Position numbers and translations under genes: made by a program
Shown: one piece after another, positions 1-8,982 of the stretch
Position numbering within the stretch: the first letter of the stretch is position 1
Layout: every line of letters starts with the position of its first letter
Assembly: GCF_963518785.1 (NCBI RefSeq)
Contig: NZ_CAUQKJ010000007.1
Location: forward strand, 59,129 to 123,128
Source of the DNA: an uncultured Campylobacter sp.
GTDB taxonomy: Bacteria; Campylobacterota; Campylobacteria; Campylobacterales; Campylobacteraceae
Length of the DNA stretch: 64,000 nt
Direction of reading: 5' to 3'
The notes under the pieces: generated by a model
What the model saw: the letters and a program-made list of their open reading frames with translations, nothing else
Database searches by the model: none
What the model was told of the DNA's origin: nothing

Positions 1-1
1 C

Positions 2-553
2 GGTATCGCATTAGGATTTATGCTGGCATTTTTAAAATTTCTAAACAATAAATTTTTAAGCTTCATTATCGACGAATACGTGGATATCATCCGCGGAACT
101 CCGATCGTTATCCAGCTGATGGTGTTCGTGTTTATTATCTTTGCTACGTGGAGCAATAATATCGCAGCTGCGATCTTTGCGCTGGGGCTTAATAGCTCAG
201 CCTACGTCGCGGAGATCGTGCGCGGCGGCATAAATAGCGTCGATCGCGGCCAGATGGAAGCTGCGCGCGCGATGGGGCTAGGCTACGGCACGGCGATGAA
301 AGAGATCGTCTTTCCGCAGGCGATAAAAAACATCCTGCCTGCGCTTGCGAATGAGTTTATTAGCCTATTTAAAGAGACCTCGGTCGTGGGCCTCGTAGCA
401 ATCACCGATCTTACGTTTTTTTCAAAAAGCATGCAGGCGGCGCTTTACACCGTCCAGCCGATACTTTTTGCCGCAGTACTTTACTATGCAAGCGTGAAAT
501 TTTTCTCGTTTTTAGTAAAAATGCTAGAAAGTAGGTTAAACCGCAATGATTGA
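2..553 (+). CDS. Amino-acid ABC transporter permease, 5' end outside the window
   Basis: Inner-membrane permease subunit of a polar amino-acid ABC importer (HisM/GlnP family). The frame is open from base 2, upstream of the first ATG at 20, so the gene starts outside the window. Hydrophobic helices alternate with the EAA loop (EAARAMGLGYGTAMKEIVFP, about 80 residues after the ATG at 20), which docks on the ATPase. Its last codons overlap the following ATPase gene by 8 bases, and a binding protein follows, so the three form one operon. The substrate is probably a polar or charged amino acid, inferred from the family only. Confidence 0.93.
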   Translation, partial: GIALGFMLAFLKFLNNKFLSFIIDEYVDIIRGTPIVIQLMVFVFIIFATWSNNIAAAIFALGLNSSAYVAEIVRGGINSVDRGQMEAARAMGLGYGTAMKEIVFPQAIKNILPALANEFISLFKETSVVGLVAITDLTFFSKSMQAALYTVQPILFAAVLYYASVKFFSFLVKMLESRLNRND

Positions 554-1274
554 AATATCAAATTTAACCAAATCCTACGGCAATTTATCGGTGTTAAAAG
601 GAATTTCAAAGACCATAAATAAAGGCGATATCGTAGCGATCATCGGTCCAAGTGGCGGCGGTAAATCAACCTTTTTGCGCTGCTTAAATCTGCTTGAAAT
701 TCCAAGCGGCGGCACTATTAAAATAGACGGCGAGGATATTACCGACAAGCGCACTGATATTAATAAAATTCGCCGCAAAGTTAGTATGGTGTTTCAGCAT
801 TTCAACCTCTTTGCAAATAAAAACGTGCTGGAAAATTTAACTCTAGCGCCCATAAAAGCGGGTATCTATACTAAAGAACAAGCCTACGCAAAAGCAGAGG
901 AGCTGCTAGCTAAAGTAGGTCTTAGCGATAAGGCCTATACTTATCCGCACAAGCTTAGCGGCGGGCAAAAGCAACGCATCGCAATCGCTAGAAGTTTGGC
1001 GGTAAATCCGGACGTGATTTTATTCGACGAGCCTACCTCGGCACTAGATCCCGAGATGATCGGCGAGGTGTTAGGAATAATGAAAGAGGTCGCTAAAGAG
1101 GGCATTACGATGCTTGTGGTAACGCACGAGATGGGCTTTGCACGCAATGTCGCGAATAGGATTTTTTTTATGGAGGGCGGCAATATCGCTGTGGACGATA
1201 CGCCTAAAAACGTATTTGAAAATCCGCAAAATCCGAGATTGAAAGAATTTTTAAATAAAATTTTAAACCACTAA
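546..1274 (+). CDS. Amino-acid ABC transporter ATP-binding protein (GlnQ/HisP family)
   Basis: Cytoplasmic ATPase that powers the importer. All motifs are intact: Walker A GPSGGGKS (34-41), Q-loop Gln84, signature LSGGQ (137-141), Walker B VILFDE (157-162) and H-loop His194. At 242 residues it is the usual family length. The start overlaps the permease stop by 8 bases, which suggests translational coupling. The solute-binding protein gene begins 11 bases after the stop. Confidence 0.95.
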   Translation: MIEISNLTKSYGNLSVLKGISKTINKGDIVAIIGPSGGGKSTFLRCLNLLEIPSGGTIKIDGEDITDKRTDINKIRRKVSMVFQHFNLFANKNVLENLTLAPIKAGIYTKEQAYAKAEELLAKVGLSDKAYTYPHKLSGGQKQRIAIARSLAVNPDVILFDEPTSALDPEMIGEVLGIMKEVAKEGITMLVVTHEMGFARNVANRIFFMEGGNIAVDDTPKNVFENPQNPRLKEFLNKILNH

Positions 1275-1285
1275 AGGAGAGGGAA

Positions 1286-2026
1286 ATGAAAAAATTTATT
1301 AGATTTTTAGTTGCGGGCGCTTTGCTTTGCGGTTCGCTAATCGCTAAAGACATCACCAAAGATACGCTCATCGTGGGCACGAACGCCGAGTATCCGCCGT
1401 TTGAGTTTGTGGATGAAAACTCCAAGGTTACCGGCTTTGATATGGATCTGGTAGCCGAGCTTGCCAAGCGCGCGGGGGTGAAATATGAAATTTTAAATAT
1501 GAGCTTTGACGGACTAATCCCTGCGATTAAAAGCGGCAAAATCGATATGATCGCCTCAGGAATGAGCGCGACACCGGCTCGTAAAAAGGCTATCGATTTC
1601 ACGGCTCCTTACTATAAAGTCGAAAATTTATATGTCAAGCGCAAGGATGATAGCTCGTTAAATTCCAAGGCGGATCTACAGGGTAAGCGTCTTGCCGCGC
1701 AGCTAGGTACCATCCAAGAGCTTGCGATCAGAGATATCAAAGGCGCCGAAGTTAGCGCTACGGAGAACGTTTTTGTAGCCGTCATGTCGCTGAAAAACAA
1801 AAAGATCGATGCGCTTTGCGTGGATTCGTCCGTAGGCTACGAATATCTTAAGAAAAACGACGATCTAACCGCATTTTTTAAAGAATCCGACGGCAGCGAA
1901 GGTTTTTCGATCGCATTTGATAAGGGCAAATATCCCGAGCTTCTGGCTAAATTTAACGCAGCGCTTGAGGAGATGAAAAAGGACGGAAGCTACGAAAAAC
2001 TTTTGGAAAAGTATAATTTAAAATAA
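1286..2026 (+). CDS. Amino-acid ABC transporter periplasmic binding protein (PEB1/HisJ-like)
   Basis: Captures an amino acid in the periplasm and delivers it to the permease. An N-terminal signal peptide (LVAGALLCGSLIA) is followed by the family-3 solute-binding fold: TNAEYPPFEF, GFDMDLV, DMIASGMSATPARKKAIDFT and a final GSYEKLLEKYN. The ribosome-binding site AAAGGAGAGGGAA stands just before the ATG. At 246 residues it is about the length of C. jejuni PEB1. The exact substrate cannot be read from sequence; Asp/Glu, Arg or His are the candidates. Confidence 0.92.
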   Translation: MKKFIRFLVAGALLCGSLIAKDITKDTLIVGTNAEYPPFEFVDENSKVTGFDMDLVAELAKRAGVKYEILNMSFDGLIPAIKSGKIDMIASGMSATPARKKAIDFTAPYYKVENLYVKRKDDSSLNSKADLQGKRLAAQLGTIQELAIRDIKGAEVSATENVFVAVMSLKNKKIDALCVDSSVGYEYLKKNDDLTAFFKESDGSEGFSIAFDKGKYPELLAKFNAALEEMKKDGSYEKLLEKYNLK

Positions 2027-2039
2027 TCCGCAAAATTTA

Positions 2040-2069
2040 GGCGCAAATTCCTCTCATAGAATTTGCGCC
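2040..2069 (+). terminator. Inverted repeat after the ABC transporter operon
   Basis: Arms GGCGCAAATTC (2040-2050) and GAATTTGCGCC (2059-2069) are perfectly complementary around an 8-base loop, just past the binding-protein stop. No T-run follows, so intrinsic termination is uncertain; it may instead stabilise the 3' end. Confidence 0.5.
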
Positions 2070-2085
2070 GCCCAAGAGGAATCCT

Positions 2086-2622
2086 ATGAAAAAGATATTT
2101 TTAGCACTTGCGATTTTGCTCTGCACGCAGAGCTTTGCGGAGCAAAAAGACAGATACGGCATCGCCGCGTTTGCAGGTCTTGGCAATGACGGTAGAAGCT
2201 TCGTTTTTACCTTCAGAAAGGCTCAAAAAGATCGTTTCTTTCCCTGCGACTTAAAAAATTTAAACATAATCGCCGCGGGCGCTTCTAGGTGCATAACGGA
2301 CGCCAAGGAGCTAAGGAAATTCGACAAAGAATATAAAAAAGCTCTCGAGTCCGTGATAAAACCTGGCAAGCGCTACTACGTAAATTTAATCGATCGCGGC
2401 AATGACGCCTATGTCTGCGACGCAAGCGATCCTAAAAGCAATCTGCGATTGGACCTAGTGGCGGCGGGATTTGCCGTGCCGACAACCGACGATAGTGAAC
2501 TTCTTTTAAAAGCCGCCGAGGAAGCCAAAGAGGCTAAGCGCGGAATGTATAGCACAAAATTTTGGGATGTTACCAACTGCATTCTAAACGGCGCGCCGAT
2601 GCCGAAAAAGATAGATGAGTGA
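2086..2622 (+). CDS. Periplasmic staphylococcal-nuclease-like protein
   Basis: The signal peptide ends near SFA (about residue 18). The C-terminal half has the layout of an SNase/thermonuclease fold: a YYVNLIDRG strand, LRLDLVAAGFAVP, then an Ala/Lys-rich helix AAEEAKEAKRGMYS as in nucleases that end AEKEAKKAGKGIW. The catalytic Arg/Glu set is not clearly recognisable, so it may be a degenerate or non-catalytic member. Four cysteines could form disulfides in the periplasm. The last codons overlap thiE by 8 bases, so the two are co-transcribed, although no functional link is obvious. Confidence 0.6.
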   Translation: MKKIFLALAILLCTQSFAEQKDRYGIAAFAGLGNDGRSFVFTFRKAQKDRFFPCDLKNLNIIAAGASRCITDAKELRKFDKEYKKALESVIKPGKRYYVNLIDRGNDAYVCDASDPKSNLRLDLVAAGFAVPTTDDSELLLKAAEEAKEAKRGMYSTKFWDVTNCILNGAPMPKKIDE

Positions 2623-3229
2623 AATTTACGCACTTAGCGACGATGTCTTAACGCCGCCGCAAACTATCTTTTCGCAGATAGATGAGATTTTGCGCTGCGG
2701 CGTAAAGCTCGTGCAGTACCGCAGCAAGCTCGCCGCGCAGGATGAAGCTTTAATCCGCTCTCTCATCGGTCTTTGCGAGGATTACGGCGCCAAACTCATT
2801 ATCAACGACGATGCGGCGCTTACCAAAAAGCTTGGCGCGCACGGCGTGCATATCGGCAAGGACGACGGTGAGGCGGCGCAGGTGCGCGAGTTTTTAGGCG
2901 CGGATAAGATCGTCGGCGTTAGCTGCTATGCTGATCTTGCTCGCGCGCAAAAGGCTGAAGCGCAGGGCGCTAGCTACGTAGCCTTCGGCTCGCTAAGGCG
3001 CAGCAAGACAAAACCTAATACGCCGCTTTGCCCCGATGCGCTCGTGCAAGAGGCGCGAAAATTTTTAAACCTCCCAATCGCCGTAATCGGCGGCATAAAC
3101 TTAGAAAATTTAAATGAAATTTTAGCCCTCAAGCCCGATTATATCGCGATGGTAGAGGCGATCTACAGACCCGCTTCGATCACGCAAAATTTAGCAAATT
3201 TAAAGGAAAAAATGGATGAATATATTTGA
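2615..3229 (+). CDS. thiE: Thiamine-phosphate synthase
   Basis: Cytosolic TIM-barrel enzyme that joins HMP-pyrophosphate and the thiazole phosphate to give thiamine monophosphate. Diagnostic segments are VQYRSK, IINDDAAL (Mg/pyrophosphate region), GVHIGKDDG, AFGSLRRSKTKPN and the phosphate-binding IGGINLEN. The length (204 residues) is normal. It overlaps both neighbours (8 bases with the SNase-like gene, 14 with uppP), giving a tight operon. No TPP riboswitch is visible upstream. Confidence 0.93.
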   Translation: MSEIYALSDDVLTPPQTIFSQIDEILRCGVKLVQYRSKLAAQDEALIRSLIGLCEDYGAKLIINDDAALTKKLGAHGVHIGKDDGEAAQVREFLGADKIVGVSCYADLARAQKAEAQGASYVAFGSLRRSKTKPNTPLCPDALVQEARKFLNLPIAVIGGINLENLNEILALKPDYIAMVEAIYRPASITQNLANLKEKMDEYI

Positions 3230-3992
3230 CGCCGTGATTTTAGGCATCGTCGAGGGGCTAACGGAGTTTCTGCCCGTAAGTTCGACCGGGCACATGATTC
3301 TGGCCGCAAAACTGATGGGCCTGCAGCAGACCGATACGCTTAAATGCTTCGAAGTCGTTATTCAGCTAGGCTCGATTTTAGCGGTCGTCGCGATGTTTTA
3401 CAAGCGGCTTTTGGTCGATTTTAAGCTCTGGTGCAAGCTCGTCGTGGGCTTCATCCCTACAGCCGCGATCGGATTTTTGCTCTATAAAAGCATCAAATCT
3501 CTATTCGCGCCGCAGACCGTCGCCTACGCGCTGATCGGCTGGGGCGTTATTTTTATCGTAGTTGAGCTCTTTCGTAAGGCATGCCCTAGGGAAAATGAAC
3601 TGGAACATCTGGATCAAATTTCATACGCTCAGGCCTTTATCATCGGGCTTTCGCAGTGTTTTGCGATGGTGCCGGGCACTTCGCGTAGCGGCGCTACCAT
3701 CATCGCAGGGCTTTTGTGCGGGCTAAGCAGGAACCTAGCCGCGCGCTTTAGCTTCCTACTCGCGATCCCTACGATGTTTGCGGCGACTTTTTACGACACC
3801 TATAAAAATTTAGACACCTTCGCGCAAAACTCCGACAATATCACGACCTTTCTCATAGGCGGCGTAGTGGCGTTCGTAGTGGCGCTTGCGGCGATCAAGC
3901 TATTTCTAAGTTTCGTTTCGAAGTTTGACTTCATCCCGTTTGGAATTTATAGAATTCTAATCGGCGTCGTATTTTTCATCTTCGTTTTTTAA
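3216..3992 (+). CDS. uppP: Undecaprenyl-diphosphatase (BacA family)
   Basis: Integral membrane phosphatase that recycles undecaprenyl pyrophosphate for peptidoglycan, LPS and glycan carriers. Both signature segments are present: EGLTEFLPVSSTGH near the N-terminus and PGTSRSGATI near residue 153, with multiple hydrophobic helices. At 258 residues it is the family size. The start lies inside the end of thiE. Confidence 0.95.
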   Translation: MNIFDAVILGIVEGLTEFLPVSSTGHMILAAKLMGLQQTDTLKCFEVVIQLGSILAVVAMFYKRLLVDFKLWCKLVVGFIPTAAIGFLLYKSIKSLFAPQTVAYALIGWGVIFIVVELFRKACPRENELEHLDQISYAQAFIIGLSQCFAMVPGTSRSGATIIAGLLCGLSRNLAARFSFLLAIPTMFAATFYDTYKNLDTFAQNSDNITTFLIGGVVAFVVALAAIKLFLSFVSKFDFIPFGIYRILIGVVFFIFVF

Positions 3993-4014
3993 ACGCAATC
4001 ATCAAAGGAATTTC

Positions 4015-5838
4015 ATGAGCCTAGCAAAAAATATCGGAGCATTTTTAAAAGACAGATTCAGCCTTCTATCGGTATTTGACGGCGCGGTGCTAAACGCATA
4101 CACGCTAGTTTTGGTATTAAATTTAGCGCTCGGGTTGCTTCTTATCGCGCGCAGCGGCGAGCTGCTCTCTGCGCAGGCGCTGTTTTTTGCGGAATCTGCG
4201 ATCTGCGGCGTGACGATACTTTTTTTCGCGCTTTACGCGCTTAGCTTTTACAGCGCCAGGCTATATAAAATTCTAGCCTTTGCGCTTCTGGCGATAAACG
4301 TAATCTTTGCGATCGCTCAGATTTTTTTGATCTTTAGCCTGGAGCTTACCTACTCGCACGGCACGCTGGACGCGCTAGTGCAAACGACGCCCAAGGAGGC
4401 CTTTGAGTTCGCGCATGCGTTTTTAAATTTTAAGCTTATCGCGGCTTTTTTGGCGCTTTTAATTTTCGTCATCACCGCTCTTAGGCTTAGAGTGAGCCAG
4501 CGAGTGCGGATGAAGCTATGTCGCGCAATAAAGCTAGTCTTTCTGCTTAGCTTGCTTGTTTTTATCGCGCATGCGGCGTTTAAAAGCTACGTAGCCAAAA
4601 GCTCGAAAATGCGCGCCAGCATCATAATCGCGCTAAATAAAATTCCGATTTATAACTTTGCTTTCGTTACGAAGGATTATTTCGGCGCCGATTTTAAAAG
4701 CGTGCGCGAGCTGCAAGCGGGATACCAAAGCATTTACGCCTCACATTCGCATAAAACCGCGCCAAACCGCATCTCAAATGTCGTTTTTATTATCGGAGAG
4801 AGCCTGCAGCGAAATTTTATGAGCCTATACGGCTACTATCTGCCCACTACGCCGAACTTTCAGGCGCTTGAGCAAAGTGGAAATTTAATCGCCTTTAGCG
4901 ACGTCGTCTCGCCGGGCGCCAAGACCAACGACGTGTTAAAATACGTGCTAAATTTCGGAAATTACGAGAGCAAAAAGCAGCGCCCGTGGAACGCCAACCT
5001 CGACATCGTAAATCTCGCGCGGCTCGCAAACTACGAGACCTTTTGGATCAGCAACCAGGAGCGCTACGGGCAGTGGGCGGTCGCAAGCGGCGCGAGTGCG
5101 CAGATGACGGATCACTCGGACTTTACGAACCAGATCCCGGTTTACAAATACGCCTATTCGCTCGACGAAGTTATGCTTCCGAGTATAAAAAATTTCAAAT
5201 CGGGTGCGAAAAGATCACCTCTTGCGCGCAAGGACGAAAGCTCCGCCGCAGAGGTAAATGGTACGCAGAAAAAGGATAAATTTTTCATCCTTCATCTGAT
5301 GGGCTCGCACCCGAGCTACGAGTTTCGCTATCCAAAAAGCTTTGCTAAATTTAGCGCCGCGGATATCTCGCGCGAGCCGCTTGATGAGGGGCAGAAAAAA
5401 GAGCTCGCGCACTACCTAAACACCGTGGCTTACAACGATTTTATAGTAAGCGAAATTTATAAAATTTTTGCGAGCGACAACACGCTGATAGTCTATTTCA
5501 GCGACCACGCCCAGAGCCTTTATCAATACCGCGGTAAGCTGATCCACGGCGGCATCAACCGCTTCACGCTCGAAATCCCGCTGATTTTCATGGCGTCGGA
5601 TAAGTTCAAAGAGCAAAACGCGGATCTTTGGGCGCGTATCGCCGCAGCCAAAGACAGGCCGTTTTTAAACGACGATCTCATCCACGCGATTGCAGAAATT
5701 TTAGAGATGACCGACCTGCCCGAGTTTGACCCCGCTCGCTCGGTGATAAACGCGGATTTCAACGCCTCGCGTCCGCGCATCATCGAGGGGGTCGATTACG
5801 ATAAGGTTTACAAGCTGCAAAAGGAATTCGGCGAGTAA
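4015..5838 (+). CDS. Phosphoethanolamine transferase (EptA/EptC-like sulfatase-fold enzyme)
   Basis: Transfers phosphoethanolamine from phosphatidylethanolamine to envelope targets. In C. jejuni the homologue EptC acts on lipid A, core sugar and flagellar rod protein. About five N-terminal membrane helices (1-200) precede a periplasmic alkaline-phosphatase fold. Visible site residues are the metal Glu in IIGESLQRN, the likely nucleophile Thr in SPGAKTND (matching the SCGTST block of EptA/MCR), GSHPSY, and Asp-His in YFSDHAQSL. A charged stretch around 5205-5272 (SGAKRSPLARKDESSAAE) looks like an extra surface loop before the HLMGSHP strand. The ATG is preceded by AAAGGAATTTC. Confidence 0.9.
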   Translation: MSLAKNIGAFLKDRFSLLSVFDGAVLNAYTLVLVLNLALGLLLIARSGELLSAQALFFAESAICGVTILFFALYALSFYSARLYKILAFALLAINVIFAIAQIFLIFSLELTYSHGTLDALVQTTPKEAFEFAHAFLNFKLIAAFLALLIFVITALRLRVSQRVRMKLCRAIKLVFLLSLLVFIAHAAFKSYVAKSSKMRASIIIALNKIPIYNFAFVTKDYFGADFKSVRELQAGYQSIYASHSHKTAPNRISNVVFIIGESLQRNFMSLYGYYLPTTPNFQALEQSGNLIAFSDVVSPGAKTNDVLKYVLNFGNYESKKQRPWNANLDIVNLARLANYETFWISNQERYGQWAVASGASAQMTDHSDFTNQIPVYKYAYSLDEVMLPSIKNFKSGAKRSPLARKDESSAAEVNGTQKKDKFFILHLMGSHPSYEFRYPKSFAKFSAADISREPLDEGQKKELAHYLNTVAYNDFIVSEIYKIFASDNTLIVYFSDHAQSLYQYRGKLIHGGINRFTLEIPLIFMASDKFKEQNADLWARIAAAKDRPFLNDDLIHAIAEILEMTDLPEFDPARSVINADFNASRPRIIEGVDYDKVYKLQKEFGE

Positions 5839-6460
5839 ATTCGGTGAAATTTTGCGTCTTTTAGCAGCGCAGAATTTCGCCTCTTAAAATCTACGCTCTT
5901 ATCGCAAGCGGCTTGCACCCTGATTCAGCTTTCGCACGGGCGCGGCATATTTTCGCCGCCGCAGGCTCTGCGGTAAGATTTCTCGCCGCGGAAGTCTGCC
6001 GAGTAAAATTCAGCTTTGTAAAATTTCAAAATTTTACGGCTAAAATTCCATGGCGCAGAATTTTCCATACGTTCACGAAATACAAAATCCGCAAAACTTA
6101 TTTGAATAGGAAAATTTTGAAATTTCAAAATTTTAAAATTTAGCGGTGTAAAAATTTATCCGCGCGGCACGGAATTCTACCGCTCAAATTTCACGGCGCA
6201 AAACTCCTCAGCACAAAATTTACCATCAAAATTTAGCCCGCAATTTAAAATTTCAAAATCCCGCGTCGCGAAATTTTATGCCAAAGAATTTCTCGTTCCA
6301 ATCGGCACGGAGTATCTGCTGCCGAGCCGCGCATAAAATTCTACGCTTTAAAATTCAAGCCATAAAATTTTACGCTGCGAAATTTCCCGACAAAATTTTA
6401 TGTAGCAAAACCCCGCGCCGTAAAATTTAAAAGCGGCTCTTGCTACAAAATTTCGTGAAC
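5839..6460. other. 622-bp spacer rich in AAATTT/AAAATTTTA motifs
   Basis: No convincing gene. Short frames on both strands are made of repeats such as TAAAATTTTACGGC and CAAAATTTTA. The same motif family fills most other spacers in this window. It lies between two convergent genes, so it could also hold both terminators. Confidence 0.6.
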
Positions 6461-7801
6461 TTAATTTACGCTGCCGCAGCGATATTTGCCCGCTACGAAG
6501 GTGATTTTATCGCGGATCTGAGCGATCTGTCTTAGCGCCTCCGCTAAGAAATCCACGTCGCTTTCGTCGTGGATGAACGAGAAGCTAGCCCGCACCCAAG
6601 CGGGTTTGCGCGACATTTCGGTATCGGGTTGCAAGCCGAGCAGATCAAAGCCATAAGGTGCTGCACAGTCGCATCCTGCGCGGGTCTGGATCTCAAATTT
6701 CTGCCCGAGCACCCCGGCTAGCGCGTCCGCGCCGAGCCCTTGCATATTAAAAGCAAAGATCGGCACGCGCGGCGCGGTGAGATTACCGTAAATTTTAACC
6801 TCGGTGATCTTTGAAATTTCGCTTATGAAGCGTCTGCAGATCGCCTCTTCGCGCGACTTGATCGCCTCTAGCCCCGCACTTTTGCGAAGCTTTAGGGCAA
6901 GATAAGCTCGCACCAGCGCGATGATGCCCGGCGTGCCTGCTTCCTCCAAGCGCTCCTTGTCGATTATAAAGCGCTGCGTTAGGGCATCTGCGTATTTGAT
7001 CGTGCCGCCTCCTGCGAATGTCGGCTCCTCGCCGCGCAAAAGCTCCTTTCGCACCGCTAAAATCCCACTAGCGCCCACGCCGCCTAAGAGCTTGTGCGCA
7101 CCGAAAAACATGCCGTCGCAAAAGCCAAGATCCACGTTTTCGTGTGCGATGAGCGCGCTAGCGTCCACGAACAGCCGCCCGCCGTGCGCTTTTAGCATCA
7201 AGTAAGCGCGCTTGTAATCAAGCTTTAGCCCCGTCACGTTCGATGCCGCGGTAAGTACGCCGTAAATTTCGCGCCCTTTGTTTGCGGATAGAATTTCGCC
7301 CAGCCGCGCAAAGTCCATCAGCCCGCTTGGATCCAGCGGCACGCGCACGACCTCGCAAAGCCCCTGTCTTAGGCTAATTTCAACGGAGTGGTGCTCAAAA
7401 GGCGAGATGATGAAAAGCGGCAGCTCTTTTAGGCTCTCGCGCCGCAAACCGAGCCTATCTCGCGTCGCAGGCGGCAGGTAGATGCCTAAAATTTCCCAGA
7501 GCTTCTTAATCGCCGCGGTCGCGCCGAAACCGCACGAGATCAGGTAGTAGCGCTCTTCGCAACCCAAAAGCTCTTTGATTTTGGCCCTTGCGTTTTCGTA
7601 GTAATCGCTCGTGATCTCGGCGCTCGCTCCGCCTGCGGAGTGGACGTTGGCATATGTTGCAAGCACGCGCTCGATCTCCGCTTCTATAGGGCGATACGCG
7701 AGCCCCGAAGCGGCGCAATCGAAGTATTTGACCCCCTCTTTTAAGATGATATTTTCTTTGATCGTTTCAAAATCCAAAGCGCGACTCCAAAATTTTTGCA
7801 A
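6461..7801 (-). CDS. Class V aminotransferase (cysteine desulfurase-like)
   Basis: PLP enzyme of the SufS/CsdA-like class V group. Visible features are YFDCAASGL at the start, the PLP contact region TAASNVTG, the Schiff-base lysine in FFGAHKLLGG (about residue 237), a GTPGIIALV substrate loop and TRAGCDCAAP near residue 375, where desulfurases carry the catalytic cysteine loop. The length is 446 residues. In Campylobacter the Fe-S desulfurase is usually the NifS/IscS type beside a NifU gene; no scaffold gene is adjacent here, so this may be a second desulfurase or a selenocysteine-lyase-like enzyme. The latter is speculation prompted by the selenium genes elsewhere in the window. Confidence 0.82.
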   Translation of the reverse strand: MQKFWSRALDFETIKENIILKEGVKYFDCAASGLAYRPIEAEIERVLATYANVHSAGGASAEITSDYYENARAKIKELLGCEERYYLISCGFGATAAIKKLWEILGIYLPPATRDRLGLRRESLKELPLFIISPFEHHSVEISLRQGLCEVVRVPLDPSGLMDFARLGEILSANKGREIYGVLTAASNVTGLKLDYKRAYLMLKAHGGRLFVDASALIAHENVDLGFCDGMFFGAHKLLGGVGASGILAVRKELLRGEEPTFAGGGTIKYADALTQRFIIDKERLEEAGTPGIIALVRAYLALKLRKSAGLEAIKSREEAICRRFISEISKITEVKIYGNLTAPRVPIFAFNMQGLGADALAGVLGQKFEIQTRAGCDCAAPYGFDLLGLQPDTEMSRKPAWVRASFSFIHDESDVDFLAEALRQIAQIRDKITFVAGKYRCGSVN

Positions 7802-7818
7802 ATTATATCCAAACTCGC

Positions 7819-7840
7819 TAAAATTACGCCCGCAAGGAGG
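7819..7840 (+). promoter_or_regulatory. Likely -10 box and strong ribosome-binding site of the DUF234 gene
   Basis: TAAAAT (7819-7824) is a plausible Campylobacter -10 hexamer, followed closely by a perfect AAGGAGG (7834-7840). The first possible codon at proper spacing is ATT at 7846. The first conventional start in frame, TTG at 7876, lies 35 bases beyond the AAGGAGG. Confidence 0.45.
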
Positions 7841-7845
7841 GCGAA

Positions 7846-8712
7846 ATTTACGAGTTAAAAGACACTGCGCGAAATTTGGGCGATGCTGGTATCGACGCGA
7901 TTTTGCAGTTTCATTTCGTATTTGATGAGATAGGCTGCATAAGCGGCTACGCGGACGTTTTCAAAGCGATCGAAAATGAAATTTTACTCTGCTTTGAACG
8001 TCTCGGCGAGCGCTTTAAATTCGGCGGCGAGTACGAAGAGCAGATCAAAAAGGCGCTGATGAAATTCGCTAGAAGCGACCGCAAAAAGATCGGGATTTCA
8101 AAAATCTTGCCGCGGTTTACGGCGCAAAAAATCACCGCAGATCTCATAAACGCGAAGTTTTTAATCACCGAAAAATCAAGCGAGCAAAGAGCGCAAAAAG
8201 CCCGTAAAAACGACCGCCTACCGCGCGCGCTGCGCCGCTACCATATCACCGACAAAGTCCATTTTAGCAGCAACTTCGCGAGGTTTTGGTTTAGATTTAT
8301 CGAGCCGAACCTACCCGCACTGCGCCGCGGCGAGATAGGGCGCGTGCTAAGTCTAATCAAAGCGGATTTCAACGCCTACGCGGGGCTCGGTTTTGAAATT
8401 TTAAGCAAGGAGCTGCTCGCGAAGTATCTAAATTTAGAGATTTCGCAAATTTCAAGCTTTTGGAACAAAGAGGTCGAGATCGACATCTACGCGAAATTTG
8501 AGAGCTTTTGCGTCGCAGGCGAGTGCAAATACAAGGAGCGAAAAATTTCAAAAAACGTGCTAAACGAGCTCATACTCAAATGCGAAAAAGCGCACCTCGC
8601 GCCCGATCTGCTCGCGCTGTTTTCCAAAAGCGGCTTTAGCGGCGAGCTAGCAAGCCTAAAAAGCGATAAAATTTTACTCTTTTCGCTCGAGGATTTTAAA
8701 ATTTTGCTTTAA
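7846..8712 (+). CDS. DUF234-like putative PD-(D/E)XK nuclease; start ambiguous
   Basis: The C-terminal third has the restriction-nuclease-like pattern NKEVEIDIYAKF then GECKYKERKIS, giving Glu-x-Asp followed by Glu-Cys-Lys, as in DUF234 domains usually attached to archaeal-type AAA ATPases. Here no ATPase domain is present. The middle, SNFARFWFRFIEPN, also matches that family's character. The frame is open from 7822. The only good ribosome-binding site (AAGGAGG, 7834-7840) points to ATT at 7846; TTG at 7876 has none. It is divergent from the aminotransferase with a spacer of about 45 bases. The function is unknown; nucleic-acid cleavage is inference from the motif. Confidence 0.68.
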   Translation: MYELKDTARNLGDAGIDAILQFHFVFDEIGCISGYADVFKAIENEILLCFERLGERFKFGGEYEEQIKKALMKFARSDRKKIGISKILPRFTAQKITADLINAKFLITEKSSEQRAQKARKNDRLPRALRRYHITDKVHFSSNFARFWFRFIEPNLPALRRGEIGRVLSLIKADFNAYAGLGFEILSKELLAKYLNLEISQISSFWNKEVEIDIYAKFESFCVAGECKYKERKISKNVLNELILKCEKAHLAPDLLALFSKSGFSGELASLKSDKILLFSLEDFKILL

Positions 8713-8832
8713 ACTGCGCGCCAAAAAAGCCCGTTGGCAGCACATATAATTATGAGCCCAAACAAATAACTTAGGCATGCTTTTAGAGGATGCATCGTTT
8801 TAAATTTAGAATTGCCGGACTACAATTAGTAT

Positions 8833-8871
8833 AAAATTCCGCCGCTTGAAATTTTAAAGCGACGGAATTTT
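8833..8871. terminator. Bidirectional hairpin terminator between convergent genes
   Basis: Arms AAAATTCCGCCGCTT (8833-8847) and AAAGCGACGGAATTTT (8856-8871) pair almost perfectly and end in A/T runs on both sides. The hairpin sits between the DUF234 gene (+) and the thioredoxin-fold gene (-), so it can serve both. Confidence 0.75.
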
Positions 8872-8982
8872 GTTAAATTTCAGCTCGCGCAGGTGGCGAT
8901 ACTGCGCGCGAATTTGCGCTACCGCGAGCAAACTCGCACCGTTCGTACACAAACCTCGCGCTTTAAATTCCGTAAATTTAGA

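Noticed and set aside
6461..7801. Naming the class V aminotransferase as selenocysteine lyase
   Set aside because: Desulfurases and Sec lyases cannot be told apart by eye, and it is 30 kb from the selenium genes.
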